A DNA stretch of 42,160 bases from Algoriphagus sp. (GTDB lineage Bacteria; Bacteroidota; Bacteroidia; Cytophagales; Cyclobacteriaceae), in contig JAMNXQ010000016.1 in assembly GCA_023653075.1 (NCBI GenBank), forward strand, positions 1-42,160. Direction: 5' to 3'. Every line of letters starts with the position of its first letter. Position 1 is the first letter of the stretch. Below the pieces are notes generated by a model. It was not told the DNA's origin and did no database searches. It saw only the letters and a program-made list of their open reading frames with translations. Shown piece by piece: positions 25,562 through 34,445 of this stretch. Made by a program: the position numbers and the translations under genes.

Positions 25562-27190
25562 TTATCCTGTTTTAAAAACCTCCGTAAACGCAAATTTTTT
25601 CCCATCAAAAAGCCCTTTGTCGCTGAGTTTTAGATCTGGGATCACCAGCAAGGCCATAAAGCTCAAGGTCATGAAAGGAGAATTGAGCGTAGAACCCATT
25701 TCCTTGGCTAGATGATCAATTCGGGTGTAAGCTGCTGCTACCTCATACCCATCTTCGGTAGACATAATGCCTCCCACCGGAAGTGGAAGTACTTCTTCTT
25801 GATCTCCCCAAACTGCCGATACACCCCCCTTGGCTTCGATCAATAAATTCACCGCCCTGCAAATGGAGTCATCATCTACCCCCACCGCGATAATGTTGTG
25901 GGAGTCATGCCCTACCGATGAAGCGATTGCCCCGCTTTTCAAGCCAAAATTTTTGATAAAAGCGAGGGCAGGAGGAGCATCCTGGTAGCGATTGACCACC
26001 GTGATTTTCAGAATGTACTGGTCAGGATTGGATTCTGCAAGTCCGTTTTTTAGGATGATTTTACCTTCTATTTCAGGGGTAATCAGCTGTCCATCTAGCG
26101 CTTCAATCACCCGAACTTGATTTCCCAACCCCGAAATCTGAAATTCTCTGGGAGTTTTGAGTGAAGTAGAAAACTTATTGATCACCTCATTTTTAGTTCT
26201 TGGAATCAGAGATTTTCCATTTTCAGCCACTTTTTGTCCTTGGATGTAAGTGGCTAGGACCTCAAAATTTTCCAGGTCTTTGACCAAAATAAAATCTGCC
26301 CCATCTCCTTCCCGTAGTTGCCCAACGGGAAGGGAGTAGTGGGTTATGGGATTGATACAAGCTGCCCTCAATACATCAAAGGTATTTTTTCCTTTGGCTA
26401 CCGCACGGCGGACGAGTTCGTCGATGTGGCTCAAGGCCAGGTTGTCCGGATGCTTGTCATCCGAACAGAAGAGCAGCATCTCGGGATAATCGTCGATTAG
26501 GTCGATTAAGGCCTCAAAGTTTTTGGCGGCTGAACCTTCACGAATGGAGATTTTCATCCCGAGTTTGATTTTTTCCAAGGCTTCCTCGTAGGTAAAGCAT
26601 TCGTGGTCGGTGCTTGGACCTGCTGACACATACTTTTGCGCGAGTTCCCCTCGAAGTCCAGGGGCATGTCCATCGATGGGCTTGCCCTGCTGCTGGGCAA
26701 TTTGAATTTTCTCCATGACTAGTGGATCCCGATTCACTGTTCCTGGCCAATTCATCATTTCGGCGAGGTACAGGATCTCCGGGCGAGCCATCAGTGATCG
26801 AATATCTGCTGCAGAGATTTCTCCTCCGGCAGTTTCAAATGGAGTTGCAGGTACGCAGGAAGGAGCTCCAAAGAAAAAGTGAAATGGCACTTGTTTCCCG
26901 TTGTCAATCATGTACTCTACGCCTTGCATGCCACAGACATTGGCGATTTCATGAGGGTCTGAGATGGTTCCCACTGTGCCGTGAACCACTGCTAGCCGGG
27001 CGAATTCCGAAGGAACCAGCATCGAGGACTCCACATGCACGTGTGCATCGATAAACCCGGGTAGTAAAAAGGGTAAATTCGGGTCGGAAGCTATTTTTTG
27101 GATGCGTTGGATTTTTTGTTCGACTACTTCTAGGGCTACCGTATAAATCTGCCGGAGGTGTAGGTCAACGAGGTTGGCGTGGAGAATCAT
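25562..27190 (-). CDS. ade: Adenine deaminase
   Basis: 542 residues, normal length for the bacterial Ade amidohydrolase, which converts adenine to hypoxanthine and ammonia. The metal motif GFIDAHVHVESSML appears early, followed by HGTVGTISDPHEIANV, then IDGHAPGL and CSDDKHPDNL. The C-terminal half has the Ade blocks VGHDSHNIIAVGVDDD and LPVGGIMSTEDG. Hypoxanthine from this reaction can be used by Hpt elsewhere in the window. The gene runs opposite to cmk, so the two share an intergenic region of about 130 bp. Confidence 0.96.
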   Translation of the reverse strand: MILHANLVDLHLRQIYTVALEVVEQKIQRIQKIASDPNLPFLLPGFIDAHVHVESSMLVPSEFARLAVVHGTVGTISDPHEIANVCGMQGVEYMIDNGKQVPFHFFFGAPSCVPATPFETAGGEISAADIRSLMARPEILYLAEMMNWPGTVNRDPLVMEKIQIAQQQGKPIDGHAPGLRGELAQKYVSAGPSTDHECFTYEEALEKIKLGMKISIREGSAAKNFEALIDLIDDYPEMLLFCSDDKHPDNLALSHIDELVRRAVAKGKNTFDVLRAACINPITHYSLPVGQLREGDGADFILVKDLENFEVLATYIQGQKVAENGKSLIPRTKNEVINKFSTSLKTPREFQISGLGNQVRVIEALDGQLITPEIEGKIILKNGLAESNPDQYILKITVVNRYQDAPPALAFIKNFGLKSGAIASSVGHDSHNIIAVGVDDDSICRAVNLLIEAKGGVSAVWGDQEEVLPLPVGGIMSTEDGYEVAAAYTRIDHLAKEMGSTLNSPFMTLSFMALLVIPDLKLSDKGLFDGKKFAFTEVFKTG

Positions 27191-27274
27191 AGCATCTAGG
27201 ATAAGCTTTTCAGTTTTTGTATTTCAAGGCCAAGGATCTTTGGCATTTTTGAAATTAGGTACTGCTAAAACTAC

Positions 27275-27282
27275 TATATTTG
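27275..27282 (+). promoter_or_regulatory. -7 element (TATATTTG) of cmk-ispH
   Basis: TATATTTG matches the Bacteroidota -7 consensus and lies about 38 nt before the cmk ATG. A TTTTTG at 27246-27251 is somewhat far (23 nt) to be its -33 partner. Confidence 0.5.
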
Positions 27283-27319
27283 CCCAAATTTTAGGCAGAA
27301 TAACAAGACAGGTTTTTTA

Positions 27320-28000
27320 ATGAACAAAATTGTCATCGCCATTGATGGGTACTCGGGATGTGGAAAAAGTTCGACTGCCAAGCAGGTAGCCAAACAATTA
27401 GGCTACACCTTCATCGACTCTGGGGCCATGTATCGGGCTGTTGCCTTACATTTTTTAAATCTGAATCTTTCGCCACTTCGCCCAGAGGATGTAAAGGAAG
27501 GTTTGAAATCATTGCAAATTTCTTTTCAACTCAATCCAGAGACAGGTAAGCAGGAAACGTACCTGAATGGGGTCAATGTGGAAAAAGAAATTCGAACCAT
27601 GCGTGTGTCTGAACGTGTAAGTGAAGTAGCCACAGTGAAGGAAATTCGTGCGGAATTAGTAGCACAGCAGCAGCAATTGGGTCGAAAAAAAGGAGTGGTG
27701 ATGGATGGGCGAGACATTGGCTCGGTGGTATTTCCATCCGCCGAACTAAAGCTTTTCATGACTGCAGATGTGGAGACTCGAGCCAAGCGTAGGCAACTTG
27801 AATTGCAGGAAAAAGGAGAAAGCGTTTCCTTGGAAGAAATTAAATTAAATTTAGAAAGCAGGGATCAAGTGGATTCTACTCGAACTGAAAGCCCTTTGAT
27901 CAAGGTAGCAGACGCGATAGAAATTGATACCAGTACCTTGAGCTTTTCCCAGCAAGTGGATCAAATCCTTGATTTAGTGAAGAAAGCAACGATTAACTAA
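27320..28000 (+). CDS. cmk: Cytidylate kinase
   Basis: 226 residues, normal length. It phosphorylates CMP and dCMP to the diphosphates. The P-loop is GYSGCGKSS (residues 10-18). YTFIDSGAMYRAVALHFL and VVMDGRDIGSVVFPSAELKLFMTA are the family blocks for substrate binding, followed by RRQLELQEKGESVSLEEIK in the LID-like segment. It is followed after 7 bp by ispH, forming a two-gene unit that is common in Bacteroidota. Confidence 0.97.
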   Translation: MNKIVIAIDGYSGCGKSSTAKQVAKQLGYTFIDSGAMYRAVALHFLNLNLSPLRPEDVKEGLKSLQISFQLNPETGKQETYLNGVNVEKEIRTMRVSERVSEVATVKEIRAELVAQQQQLGRKKGVVMDGRDIGSVVFPSAELKLFMTADVETRAKRRQLELQEKGESVSLEEIKLNLESRDQVDSTRTESPLIKVADAIEIDTSTLSFSQQVDQILDLVKKATIN

Positions 28001-28007
28001 CGAGCTT

Positions 28008-28904
28008 ATGCAAGTTAACATAGATAAGAATTCAGGATATTGTTTTGGAGTGGAGTTTGCCATCAAGATGGCAGAGGACGAAATGGAAAACATGGAGCCG
28101 CTCTATTGTCTTGGTGACATTGTTCACAACGATATGGAAGTGAAGCGATTGAGTGCGAAGGGATTGGTGGTGATCGATCGGGAGCAGCTTCAAGAATTGA
28201 GTAATTGTAAAGTATTGATTCGTGCGCATGGTGAGCCACCTGAAACGTACAAGCTGGCGATTGAAAACAACATTGAACTAATTGATGCTTCCTGCCCAGT
28301 GGTACTCAAGCTTCAGCATCGGGTCAAAAATGCCTTTGATAAGATGGAGCGCGAAAATGGGCAGATTGTGATCTATGGTAAAAAAGGTCATGCGGAAGTG
28401 ATTGGTTTAACTGGCCAAACTCTAGAAAAAGCGATTGTCGTGACAGACGATTCGGATTTGGATCACCTCGATTACAATCGTCCAATTACCCTTTTTAGCC
28501 AGACTACGAAAAGCACGAAAGGCTTCTATGCCTTATCTGAAAAAATTGAAGGTCGAATCAAGGAATCCAAAGGGGAGCTTACCGAGATTGATTTTAACTC
28601 CAATGATTCCATTTGTAGACAGGTATCCAATCGGGAACCTCAGCTGCAACGCTTTGCACAGGAAAACGACGTGATTTTGTTTGTGTCGGGAAAGAAAAGT
28701 TCCAATGGCAAAGCCTTGTATCAAGTCTGTCTCTCCGAAAATCCAAGAAGCTATTTCATTGAGAATGAAGAAGAAATCGATTCGGACTGGTTTCATCAAG
28801 CGGATCGAGTAGGGATTTGCGGAGCTACGTCTACGCCAATGTGGCTAATGGAGCAAGTAAAAGCCTATGTAAGTGGGATTTCAGAGCGCATCCTACAGGC
28901 ATAA
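28008..28904 (+). CDS. ispH: 4-hydroxy-3-methylbut-2-enyl diphosphate reductase
   Basis: 298 residues. It is the last enzyme of the MEP isoprenoid pathway and makes IPP and DMAPP with a 4Fe-4S cluster. The three cluster cysteines fit well: C12 in GYCFGV, C96 in DASCPVV and C203 in SICRQVSNREPQ. The catalytic Glu region ELTEIDFNSNDSI precedes the last cysteine. The REPQLQRFAQEND segment is typical of the Bacteroidota form rather than the E. coli TTNRQEAV form. It is co-transcribed with cmk. Confidence 0.96.
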   Translation: MQVNIDKNSGYCFGVEFAIKMAEDEMENMEPLYCLGDIVHNDMEVKRLSAKGLVVIDREQLQELSNCKVLIRAHGEPPETYKLAIENNIELIDASCPVVLKLQHRVKNAFDKMERENGQIVIYGKKGHAEVIGLTGQTLEKAIVVTDDSDLDHLDYNRPITLFSQTTKSTKGFYALSEKIEGRIKESKGELTEIDFNSNDSICRQVSNREPQLQRFAQENDVILFVSGKKSSNGKALYQVCLSENPRSYFIENEEEIDSDWFHQADRVGICGATSTPMWLMEQVKAYVSGISERILQA

Positions 28905-28989
28905 ATTGCCATTCTTCCCATATATTTCTATCTACTAAAAGTTCCAATAATTAATGTCGTTTAGACTCACATCTCAAAAGGTTTTTCCT

Positions 28990-28997
28990 TAGATTTG
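28990..28997 (+). promoter_or_regulatory. -7 element (TAGATTTG) of the nqr operon
   Basis: TAGATTTG matches the Bacteroidota -7 consensus and lies about 35 nt before the nqrA ATG. No good -33 TTG is visible. Confidence 0.5.
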
Positions 28998-29031
28998 TGG
29001 CGTTTTTAAAGGCTCATAGTTCCAAACAGAT

Positions 29032-30381
29032 ATGTCAAAAATAGTGAAGCTTAAAAAAGGGTTTGATCTGAAGCTGGTAGGAAAGGCTCCTTTGGAGTTG
29101 ATCCAAGTGGCGACGGCGACCACTTTTGCCATTAAACCCACGGATTTTCCGGGTATTCAGCGTCCCAAAGTGCTTGTGAATGAGGGAGACACTGTAAAAG
29201 CAGGTACTCCAATTCTCTTGGACAAAGCTATGGATCAGGTAATCTACGCGTCTCCTGTATCTGGAGAAGTAGTAGAGATCAAGCGTGGCGACAAGAGAAA
29301 GCTTTTGGAAATCAAAATTCTTGCGGACAGTTCTGTATCGCACGAAAAAGTAGGAGCCTTGGATTTGGGCCAAGATCGAGCTACCCTAGCTGCAAAGCTT
29401 GCTGCTTCTGGTGTTTGGCCAAATATCATTCAGCGCCCTTTTGGTATTGTAGCTAATCCAGCAGACTCTCCAAAAGCCATCTTTGTTTCGGGTTTTGATA
29501 CCCATCCATTGGCTGCTGAAGTACCTTTTATTCTCCAAGGAGAAGGCCGTTATTTTCAGGCAGGTATCGATGCCCTAGCCAAATTGACAACTGGTAAGGT
29601 TCATCTCAACGTAGATGGTACCAAGCAGGTGCCTGAGGTATTTGCGGGTATAAAAAATGCTCAAGTCAACCAGTTTTCTGGTCCACACCCTGCGGGAAAT
29701 GTGGGTACGCAAATTCACCACCTCGATCCAATCAATAAAGGTGATATCGCTTGGACTGTATCGGCTTATGGCGTGTCTCAAATCGGAAAATTTGTTTTGG
29801 AAGGCATTTACGATGCATCCAAGGTAATTGCCTTGACGGGTTCTGAAATGAGTCAAAAAGGCTACGTGAAAACCTACACAGGAGCTAATGTGAGCACCTT
29901 CTTAGGTGGGATAGCTCAACCTGAGACATTACGTATCATCTCAGGTAACGTATTGACAGGAGAAAAAATTGAAAAAGATGGATACCTAGGTTTTTATCAC
30001 AACCAGGTAACTGTTATCCCAGAAGGGAAATATGAGGAGTTCTTGGGCTGGTTGAAGCCAAGTGCATCCAAACTTAGCTTCCATAAAGCACTTGGAATGT
30101 TCTCTTTCCTTAAAGGAGGAGAATTCAAAGTGGACACCAATACCCACGGGGAAGAGCGTCCATTTGTAGTATCTGGTGTATTTGAGAAAGTAATGCCGAT
30201 GGATATTTTGCCCACCTACTTGTTCAAAGCCATCGTGACCGAGGACTTTGATGAGATGGAGGAACTCGGCTTGTATGAAGTAATTGAGGAAGATGTGGCG
30301 CTTTGCGAATTTGTAGATCCATCCAAAAATGAGCTACAAGAGCTAGTCCGCCATGGGATTGAATTGTTAATGTATAATTAA
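29032..30381 (+). CDS. nqrA: Na+-translocating NADH:quinone reductase subunit A
   Basis: 449 residues. NqrA is the cytoplasmic-facing, quinone-associated subunit of the sodium-pumping NADH dehydrogenase. The N-terminal VKLKKGFDLKLVGKAP and GTPILLDKAMDQVIYASPVSGEVVEIKRG resemble a lipoyl/biotin-like fold, and GPHPAGNVGTQIHHLDPI is the well-conserved NqrA signature. It is the first gene of the nqr operon; nqrB starts 4 bp after its stop. A -7 promoter element lies upstream. Confidence 0.96.
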   Translation: MSKIVKLKKGFDLKLVGKAPLELIQVATATTFAIKPTDFPGIQRPKVLVNEGDTVKAGTPILLDKAMDQVIYASPVSGEVVEIKRGDKRKLLEIKILADSSVSHEKVGALDLGQDRATLAAKLAASGVWPNIIQRPFGIVANPADSPKAIFVSGFDTHPLAAEVPFILQGEGRYFQAGIDALAKLTTGKVHLNVDGTKQVPEVFAGIKNAQVNQFSGPHPAGNVGTQIHHLDPINKGDIAWTVSAYGVSQIGKFVLEGIYDASKVIALTGSEMSQKGYVKTYTGANVSTFLGGIAQPETLRIISGNVLTGEKIEKDGYLGFYHNQVTVIPEGKYEEFLGWLKPSASKLSFHKALGMFSFLKGGEFKVDTNTHGEERPFVVSGVFEKVMPMDILPTYLFKAIVTEDFDEMEELGLYEVIEEDVALCEFVDPSKNELQELVRHGIELLMYN

Positions 30382-30384
30382 GCT

Positions 30385-31584
30385 ATGAAGTTATTACAAA
30401 ATCTCTTCGATGGAATTAAGCCAAACTTTGAAAAGGGTGGTAAATGGGAAAAATTCCATACCCTGTATGAAGGGCATAGAACCATTGCATTTGCCCCTGA
30501 CTTGATTACCAAGTCCAAAGGAGCGCAAATTAAAGATGCCACAGACTTGAAGCGGGTGATGATCACAGTTGTGATTGCCATGATCCCGGCTTTGCTTTTC
30601 GGCATTTTAAATATTGGACACCAGCATTTCATTGCTACTGGCGCAGAAGGAACATTTCTAGATAAGGCCATTTTTGGAGCACTTTCTGTGTTGCCAATTT
30701 TGATCGTTTCGTATGCGGTGGGTTTGGCTACTGAATTTACCTTCTGTGTGATTCGAAATCACCCCATTTCTGAGGGTTATTTAGTGACAGGGATGTTGAT
30801 TGCCTTGGTGATGCCTCCCTTCATTCCGTTATGGCAGGTAGCTTTGGCTACCATCTTTGCGGTGGTGATTGGAAAAGAAGTATTTGGTGGCACGGGGATG
30901 AATATTCTCAACGTGGCCATGACTGCTAGAGCTTTCCTATACTTTGCCTATCCAGCACAGATCTCAGGAGATTTGGTATGGACTTATCTTGGAGACAAGA
31001 CTGCAGTAGATGGTTTCTCTGGAGCTACAGCTTTGGCAGTAGCCTACAATTCTAGTATTGATGGTACTCCTGTGGTAGAAGCTTTGTCTACACACAATGC
31101 AGCCTTGGGAGCCGATTACAGTTTCATGAGCATGTTTATGGGCTGGATTCCTGGTTCCATCGGTGAGACATCTACTTTGATGGCCTTGGTTGGTGCTGTG
31201 ATTTTGGTGGCTACAGGCGTAGCAAGTTGGAAGATCATTGTAGGTGGATTTGGTGGTGCGTATATCATGGGTCTTGTGATGAATGCATTGGCAGTGAATG
31301 AATACATGGCGATGCCTGCCGAATACCATTTGGTAATGGGTGGACTTGCTTTTGGTGTAGTATTTATGGCCACTGACCCTGTATCTGCAGCGCAGACGGA
31401 ACTAGGCAAGTGGATTTATGGAATTTTAATTGGGGTGTTTACGGTTATCATTCGTGTGACCAATCCTGCATATCCTGAAGGCATTATGCTTGCAGTTCTT
31501 TTCATGAACGTGGTTGCTCCATTGATCGATCACTATGTAGTTAAGGCAAATAAAACAAGGAGGTTACAACGTGCAACAGTCTAA
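30385..31584 (+). CDS. nqrB: Na+-translocating NADH:quinone reductase subunit B
   Basis: 399 residues with about nine or ten hydrophobic spans. NqrB is the main membrane subunit and carries a covalent FMN and the ubiquinone/riboflavin sites. The FMN-attachment threonine is T215 in DGFSGATALA. Other recognised blocks are GKEVFGGTGMNILNVAMTARAFL and VMGGLAFGVVFMATDPVSAAQTELGKWIYG. The 3' end overlaps nqrC by 14 bp. Confidence 0.96.
   Translation: MKLLQNLFDGIKPNFEKGGKWEKFHTLYEGHRTIAFAPDLITKSKGAQIKDATDLKRVMITVVIAMIPALLFGILNIGHQHFIATGAEGTFLDKAIFGALSVLPILIVSYAVGLATEFTFCVIRNHPISEGYLVTGMLIALVMPPFIPLWQVALATIFAVVIGKEVFGGTGMNILNVAMTARAFLYFAYPAQISGDLVWTYLGDKTAVDGFSGATALAVAYNSSIDGTPVVEALSTHNAALGADYSFMSMFMGWIPGSIGETSTLMALVGAVILVATGVASWKIIVGGFGGAYIMGLVMNALAVNEYMAMPAEYHLVMGGLAFGVVFMATDPVSAAQTELGKWIYGILIGVFTVIIRVTNPAYPEGIMLAVLFMNVVAPLIDHYVVKANKTRRLQRATV
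31557..31573 (+). promoter_or_regulatory. Strong Shine-Dalgarno before a GTG start (nqrC)
   Basis: AGGAGGT at 31559-31565 is 5-6 nt upstream of the GTG at 31571. Most genes in this window lack such a site, as is usual in Bacteroidota, so it fixes the GTG start of nqrC inside the end of nqrB. Confidence 0.6.
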
Positions 31585-32326
31585 TACTTACATCATCGTC
31601 TATTCTGCTGTGTTGACCATTATCCTGGGGTTATTACTCTCGGGATCAGCACAGGTGCTAGGCCCTTGGCAACAAGAAGCCATCGCTTTGGATAAGAAAA
31701 AGCAAATTTTGGGAGCTGTGATTTCTGCAGAAGAAATTGCTGCCATGACTCCTGAACAAGTGAATGCATTCTATTCTTCACGAATTTCTTCTACGGTAGT
31801 AGACATTACCGGTAAAGAAGTGACCGCTGATGGGGTAAGTGCTGAGAAGGTAGAAATTGCGAAGGACTACAAAAAACCAGCAGAGGAGCGTACCTATCCT
31901 GTATTTATCTACCATGCTGAAGGCAATCCAGAAGCAGTTGAATCCTACATCTTCCCGATGTATGGTGCAGGGCTTTGGGATGCGATCTGGGGTTATCTTG
32001 CCTTGGATACAGACCTGAATACGATTAAAGGGATTACATTGGCTCACGCTGCAGAGACACCAGGTTTGGGAGCTCGAATCACGGAAGCCAAAGTACAAGG
32101 AAGGTATGTGAATAAGAAAATTTTTGATGAATCTGGTGCTTTGGTAACCGTGATGATGCAAAAAGGAGAAAATAAAGATTATTCATCTGATCCACACAAA
32201 GTAGATGGAATGTCAGGTGCTACCATTACCGGAAACGGTGTAAACAACATGCTTAAAGCCTACATGGGTTGCTACGAGGCCTATATCAAAGCCAAGTCCG
32301 CTCCAAAAGTAGTAGCTGTTCTCTAA
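31571..32326 (+). CDS. nqrC: Na+-translocating NADH:quinone reductase subunit C
   Basis: 251 residues from a GTG start. One membrane span near the N-terminus (IIVYSAVLTIILGLLLSG) anchors a periplasmic FMN-binding domain. The covalent FMN threonine is T218 in GMSGATITG. LALDTDLNTIKGITLAHAAETPGLGARI is the characteristic NqrC/RnfG block. The start overlaps nqrB and is set by the AGGAGG site. nqrD follows after 28 bp. Confidence 0.96.
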   Translation: MQQSNTYIIVYSAVLTIILGLLLSGSAQVLGPWQQEAIALDKKKQILGAVISAEEIAAMTPEQVNAFYSSRISSTVVDITGKEVTADGVSAEKVEIAKDYKKPAEERTYPVFIYHAEGNPEAVESYIFPMYGAGLWDAIWGYLALDTDLNTIKGITLAHAAETPGLGARITEAKVQGRYVNKKIFDESGALVTVMMQKGENKDYSSDPHKVDGMSGATITGNGVNNMLKAYMGCYEAYIKAKSAPKVVAVL

Positions 32327-32354
32327 TTAAAAACTCATTAAAACTAAAGAAACT

Positions 32355-33038
32355 ATGAGTGCTGAAACAATTGAAAAGTCTGTAGCGGTAAAGCCAGCAG
32401 AACCCTTGCTTTCCAAAAGGAGAAAAAAATTAATTACTGATCCATTAATTGACGATAATCCAGTAACAGTTCAAGTACTTGGAATCTGCTCTTCCTTGGC
32501 AGTGACAACCCAAATGCAGCCAACCTTGGTTATGGCGATCTCGGTAATCTTTGTGGTTGCTTTGTCCAACTTTGCGATTTCACTGATGCGAAATACCATT
32601 CCTGCCCGTGTACGTATTATTGTACAATTGGCTGTGGTGGCTACGCTAGTAACTATTGTCAGTGAGATCTTGAAAGCTTTCGCTTACGATATGTACAAGG
32701 AACTATCCGTGTTTATTGGTTTGATTATCACCAACTGTATCGTAATGGGTAGACTTGAGGCATTTGCAATGGGTAACAAACCTTACGACTCGATGCTAGA
32801 TGGCTTAGGTTCAGCATTAGGTTATTCTTGGATTATCTTAACAGTAGCTTTCTTCCGTGAACTTTGGGGATCCGGTGCTGTATTTGGAATTCCTGTTTTC
32901 CAGTATATTTCCAGTTTGTTTGGCCCAGATTTCAAATTGGCCACCAATGGATTGATGGTAACACCAGTAGGAGCATTTATCATTTTAGGGCTAATTGTTT
33001 GGGTACAACGTACCAAAACGGGCTATGTCGAACATTAA
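32355..33038 (+). CDS. nqrD: Na+-translocating NADH:quinone reductase subunit D
   Basis: 227 residues of membrane-embedded NqrD, one of two related subunits (with NqrE) that form the sodium-path and hold a membrane 2Fe-2S site between them. The conserved ITNCIVMGRLEAFAMGNKP carries the cysteine (in TNCIVMGR) of the intramembrane site, and the other block is GLGSALGYSWIILTVAFFRELWGSG. The N-terminal 25 residues (MSAETIEKSVAVKPAEPLL) precede the first span and are longer than in many NqrD proteins. Confidence 0.95.
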   Translation: MSAETIEKSVAVKPAEPLLSKRRKKLITDPLIDDNPVTVQVLGICSSLAVTTQMQPTLVMAISVIFVVALSNFAISLMRNTIPARVRIIVQLAVVATLVTIVSEILKAFAYDMYKELSVFIGLIITNCIVMGRLEAFAMGNKPYDSMLDGLGSALGYSWIILTVAFFRELWGSGAVFGIPVFQYISSLFGPDFKLATNGLMVTPVGAFIILGLIVWVQRTKTGYVEH

Positions 33039-33054
33039 TTAAGACACAGAAACA

Positions 33055-33666
33055 ATGGAATTATTCAGCTTAGGTATTCGGTCGATTTTTATCGATAACA
33101 TGATTTTCGCCTACTTCTTGGGAATGTGCTCTTTCCTTGCCGTTTCCAAAAAAGTAAGTACTGCAGTTGGTCTTGGAGCGGCTGTCGTATTTGTGTTGGG
33201 AGTAACAGTTCCCTTCAACTGGATTTTAAATGAATTTGTATTGAAAGAAGGCGCACTGACTTGGATCTCTGCGAGCATGTCAACTATAGATTTATCCTTT
33301 TTACGCTTCATCATGTTTATTGCCATCATTGCAGGTATCGTGCAATTGGTAGAAATGGTGGTAGAAAAGTTCTCACCGGCCTTGTATGGTCAGTTGGGTA
33401 TTTTCCTTCCCTTGATTGCAGTAAACTGTGCGATCCTAGGAGGCTGTCTATTTATGGCTCAGCGTGATTATACGCTAGCAGAATCTGCAGTGTATGGCTT
33501 TGGCTCAGGGTTTGGATTTATGCTTGCCATCGTTCTTTTGGCCGCTATCCGTGAGCGTCTCAAGTATTCCATGGTTCCCAATGGCTTGAAAGGCTTGGGT
33601 ATTACCATGCTCCTTACTGGATTGATGGGCATTGCCTTCATGTCCTTTATGGGAATTGACCTTTAA
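33055..33666 (+). CDS. nqrE: Na+-translocating NADH:quinone reductase subunit E
   Basis: 203 residues of membrane-embedded NqrE. Signature blocks are [22 protein letters not shown], with the first cysteine of the intramembrane iron-sulfur site, and [22 protein letters not shown], with the second. It is the last gene of the cluster; the terminator after it is immediate and no nqrF follows, which is unusual (see findings). Confidence 0.96.
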   Translation: MELFSLGIRSIFIDNMIFAYFLGMCSFLAVSKKVSTAVGLGAAVVFVLGVTVPFNWILNEFVLKEGALTWISASMSTIDLSFLRFIMFIAIIAGIVQLVEMVVEKFSPALYGQLGIFLPLIAVNCAILGGCLFMAQRDYTLAESAVYGFGSGFGFMLAIVLLAAIRERLKYSMVPNGLKGLGITMLLTGLMGIAFMSFMGIDL

Positions 33667-33688
33667 TTAGGTTGACATCAAAAAATCG

Positions 33689-33720
33689 AGGCCCTGAAGA
33701 TATCTTCAGGGCCTTTTTTT
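33689..33720 (+). terminator. Intrinsic terminator of the nqr operon
   Basis: A perfect 26-nt palindrome (AGGCCCTGAAGA / TCTTCAGGGCCT around TA) is followed by seven T residues, ending transcription right after nqrE. Confidence 0.92.
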
Positions 33721-33772
33721 GTGCAGAAAATTATTGCCTAACTTCATCGAAATAAAATCAATTGCTAGCCTT

Positions 33773-34399
33773 ATGAAAACGCTCTTCACCCTACTTTTCC
33801 TTTTTGTTTTTCAGCTCTCCTCGATAGCTCAAGATACCCAGTGGATTGAATTATTTTCTGGAAAAGATCTTGAAGGCTGGAGGGTTTCTGAAAATCCAAC
33901 GTCTTTTTCAATTGAAGATGGGCTTCTTAAAGTTGCCGGTCCTAGAGCCCATGCATTTTATGCAGGAAAAGTTGGGGGAGCAGATTTTAAAAATTTCGAA
34001 TTGTTGGTAGAGGTGAAAACGCTACCTAAAGCCAATTCCGGAATTTTCATCCACACAGCCTACCAAGAGAGCGATTGGCCAGAAAAAGGGTACGAGGTTC
34101 AGGTCAACCAAAGCCATTCCGATTGGCGAAAGTCAGGCAGCCTATATGCCGTTCAGGATGTCTCCGAGGTGCATGTCAAGGATGGGGAATGGTACACCTA
34201 CCATGTGATTGTAAAAGGAGATCAGATTTCAGTAGCCCTCAATGGCAAGGTGGTCATGGAATACGACGAGTCTGCCGATACCAAGCGTACTTCTCCCCTT
34301 GGAAAAAAGCGGTTTGATCGGGGTACAATTGCCCTTCAAGCACATGATCCAGAAAGTGTGATCTATTACCGTTCTGTTAAAATCAAACTATTAGATTGA
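33773..34399 (+). CDS. Exported DUF1080 (3-keto-disaccharide hydrolase-like) protein
   Basis: 208 residues from the ATG at 33773, which gives a signal peptide (MKTLFTLLFLFVFQLSSIAQ). The DUF1080 concanavalin-like fold is clear: WIELFSGKDLEGWRVSE, LLVEVKTLPKANSGIFIHTAYQ, KGYEVQVNQSHSDWRKSGSLY and IALQAHDPESVIYYRSVKIK. Some members of this family hydrolyse 3-keto-glycosides during glycoside breakdown. The exact substrate is not shown. It is probably periplasmic. Earlier in-frame ATGs lie upstream but would place the signal peptide inside the protein. Confidence 0.92.
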   Translation: MKTLFTLLFLFVFQLSSIAQDTQWIELFSGKDLEGWRVSENPTSFSIEDGLLKVAGPRAHAFYAGKVGGADFKNFELLVEVKTLPKANSGIFIHTAYQESDWPEKGYEVQVNQSHSDWRKSGSLYAVQDVSEVHVKDGEWYTYHVIVKGDQISVALNGKVVMEYDESADTKRTSPLGKKRFDRGTIALQAHDPESVIYYRSVKIKLLD

Positions 34400-34445
34400 A
34401 AGTAGAGTTGATCCCATACAAACAATCGCATTCCAACACCTAAAC

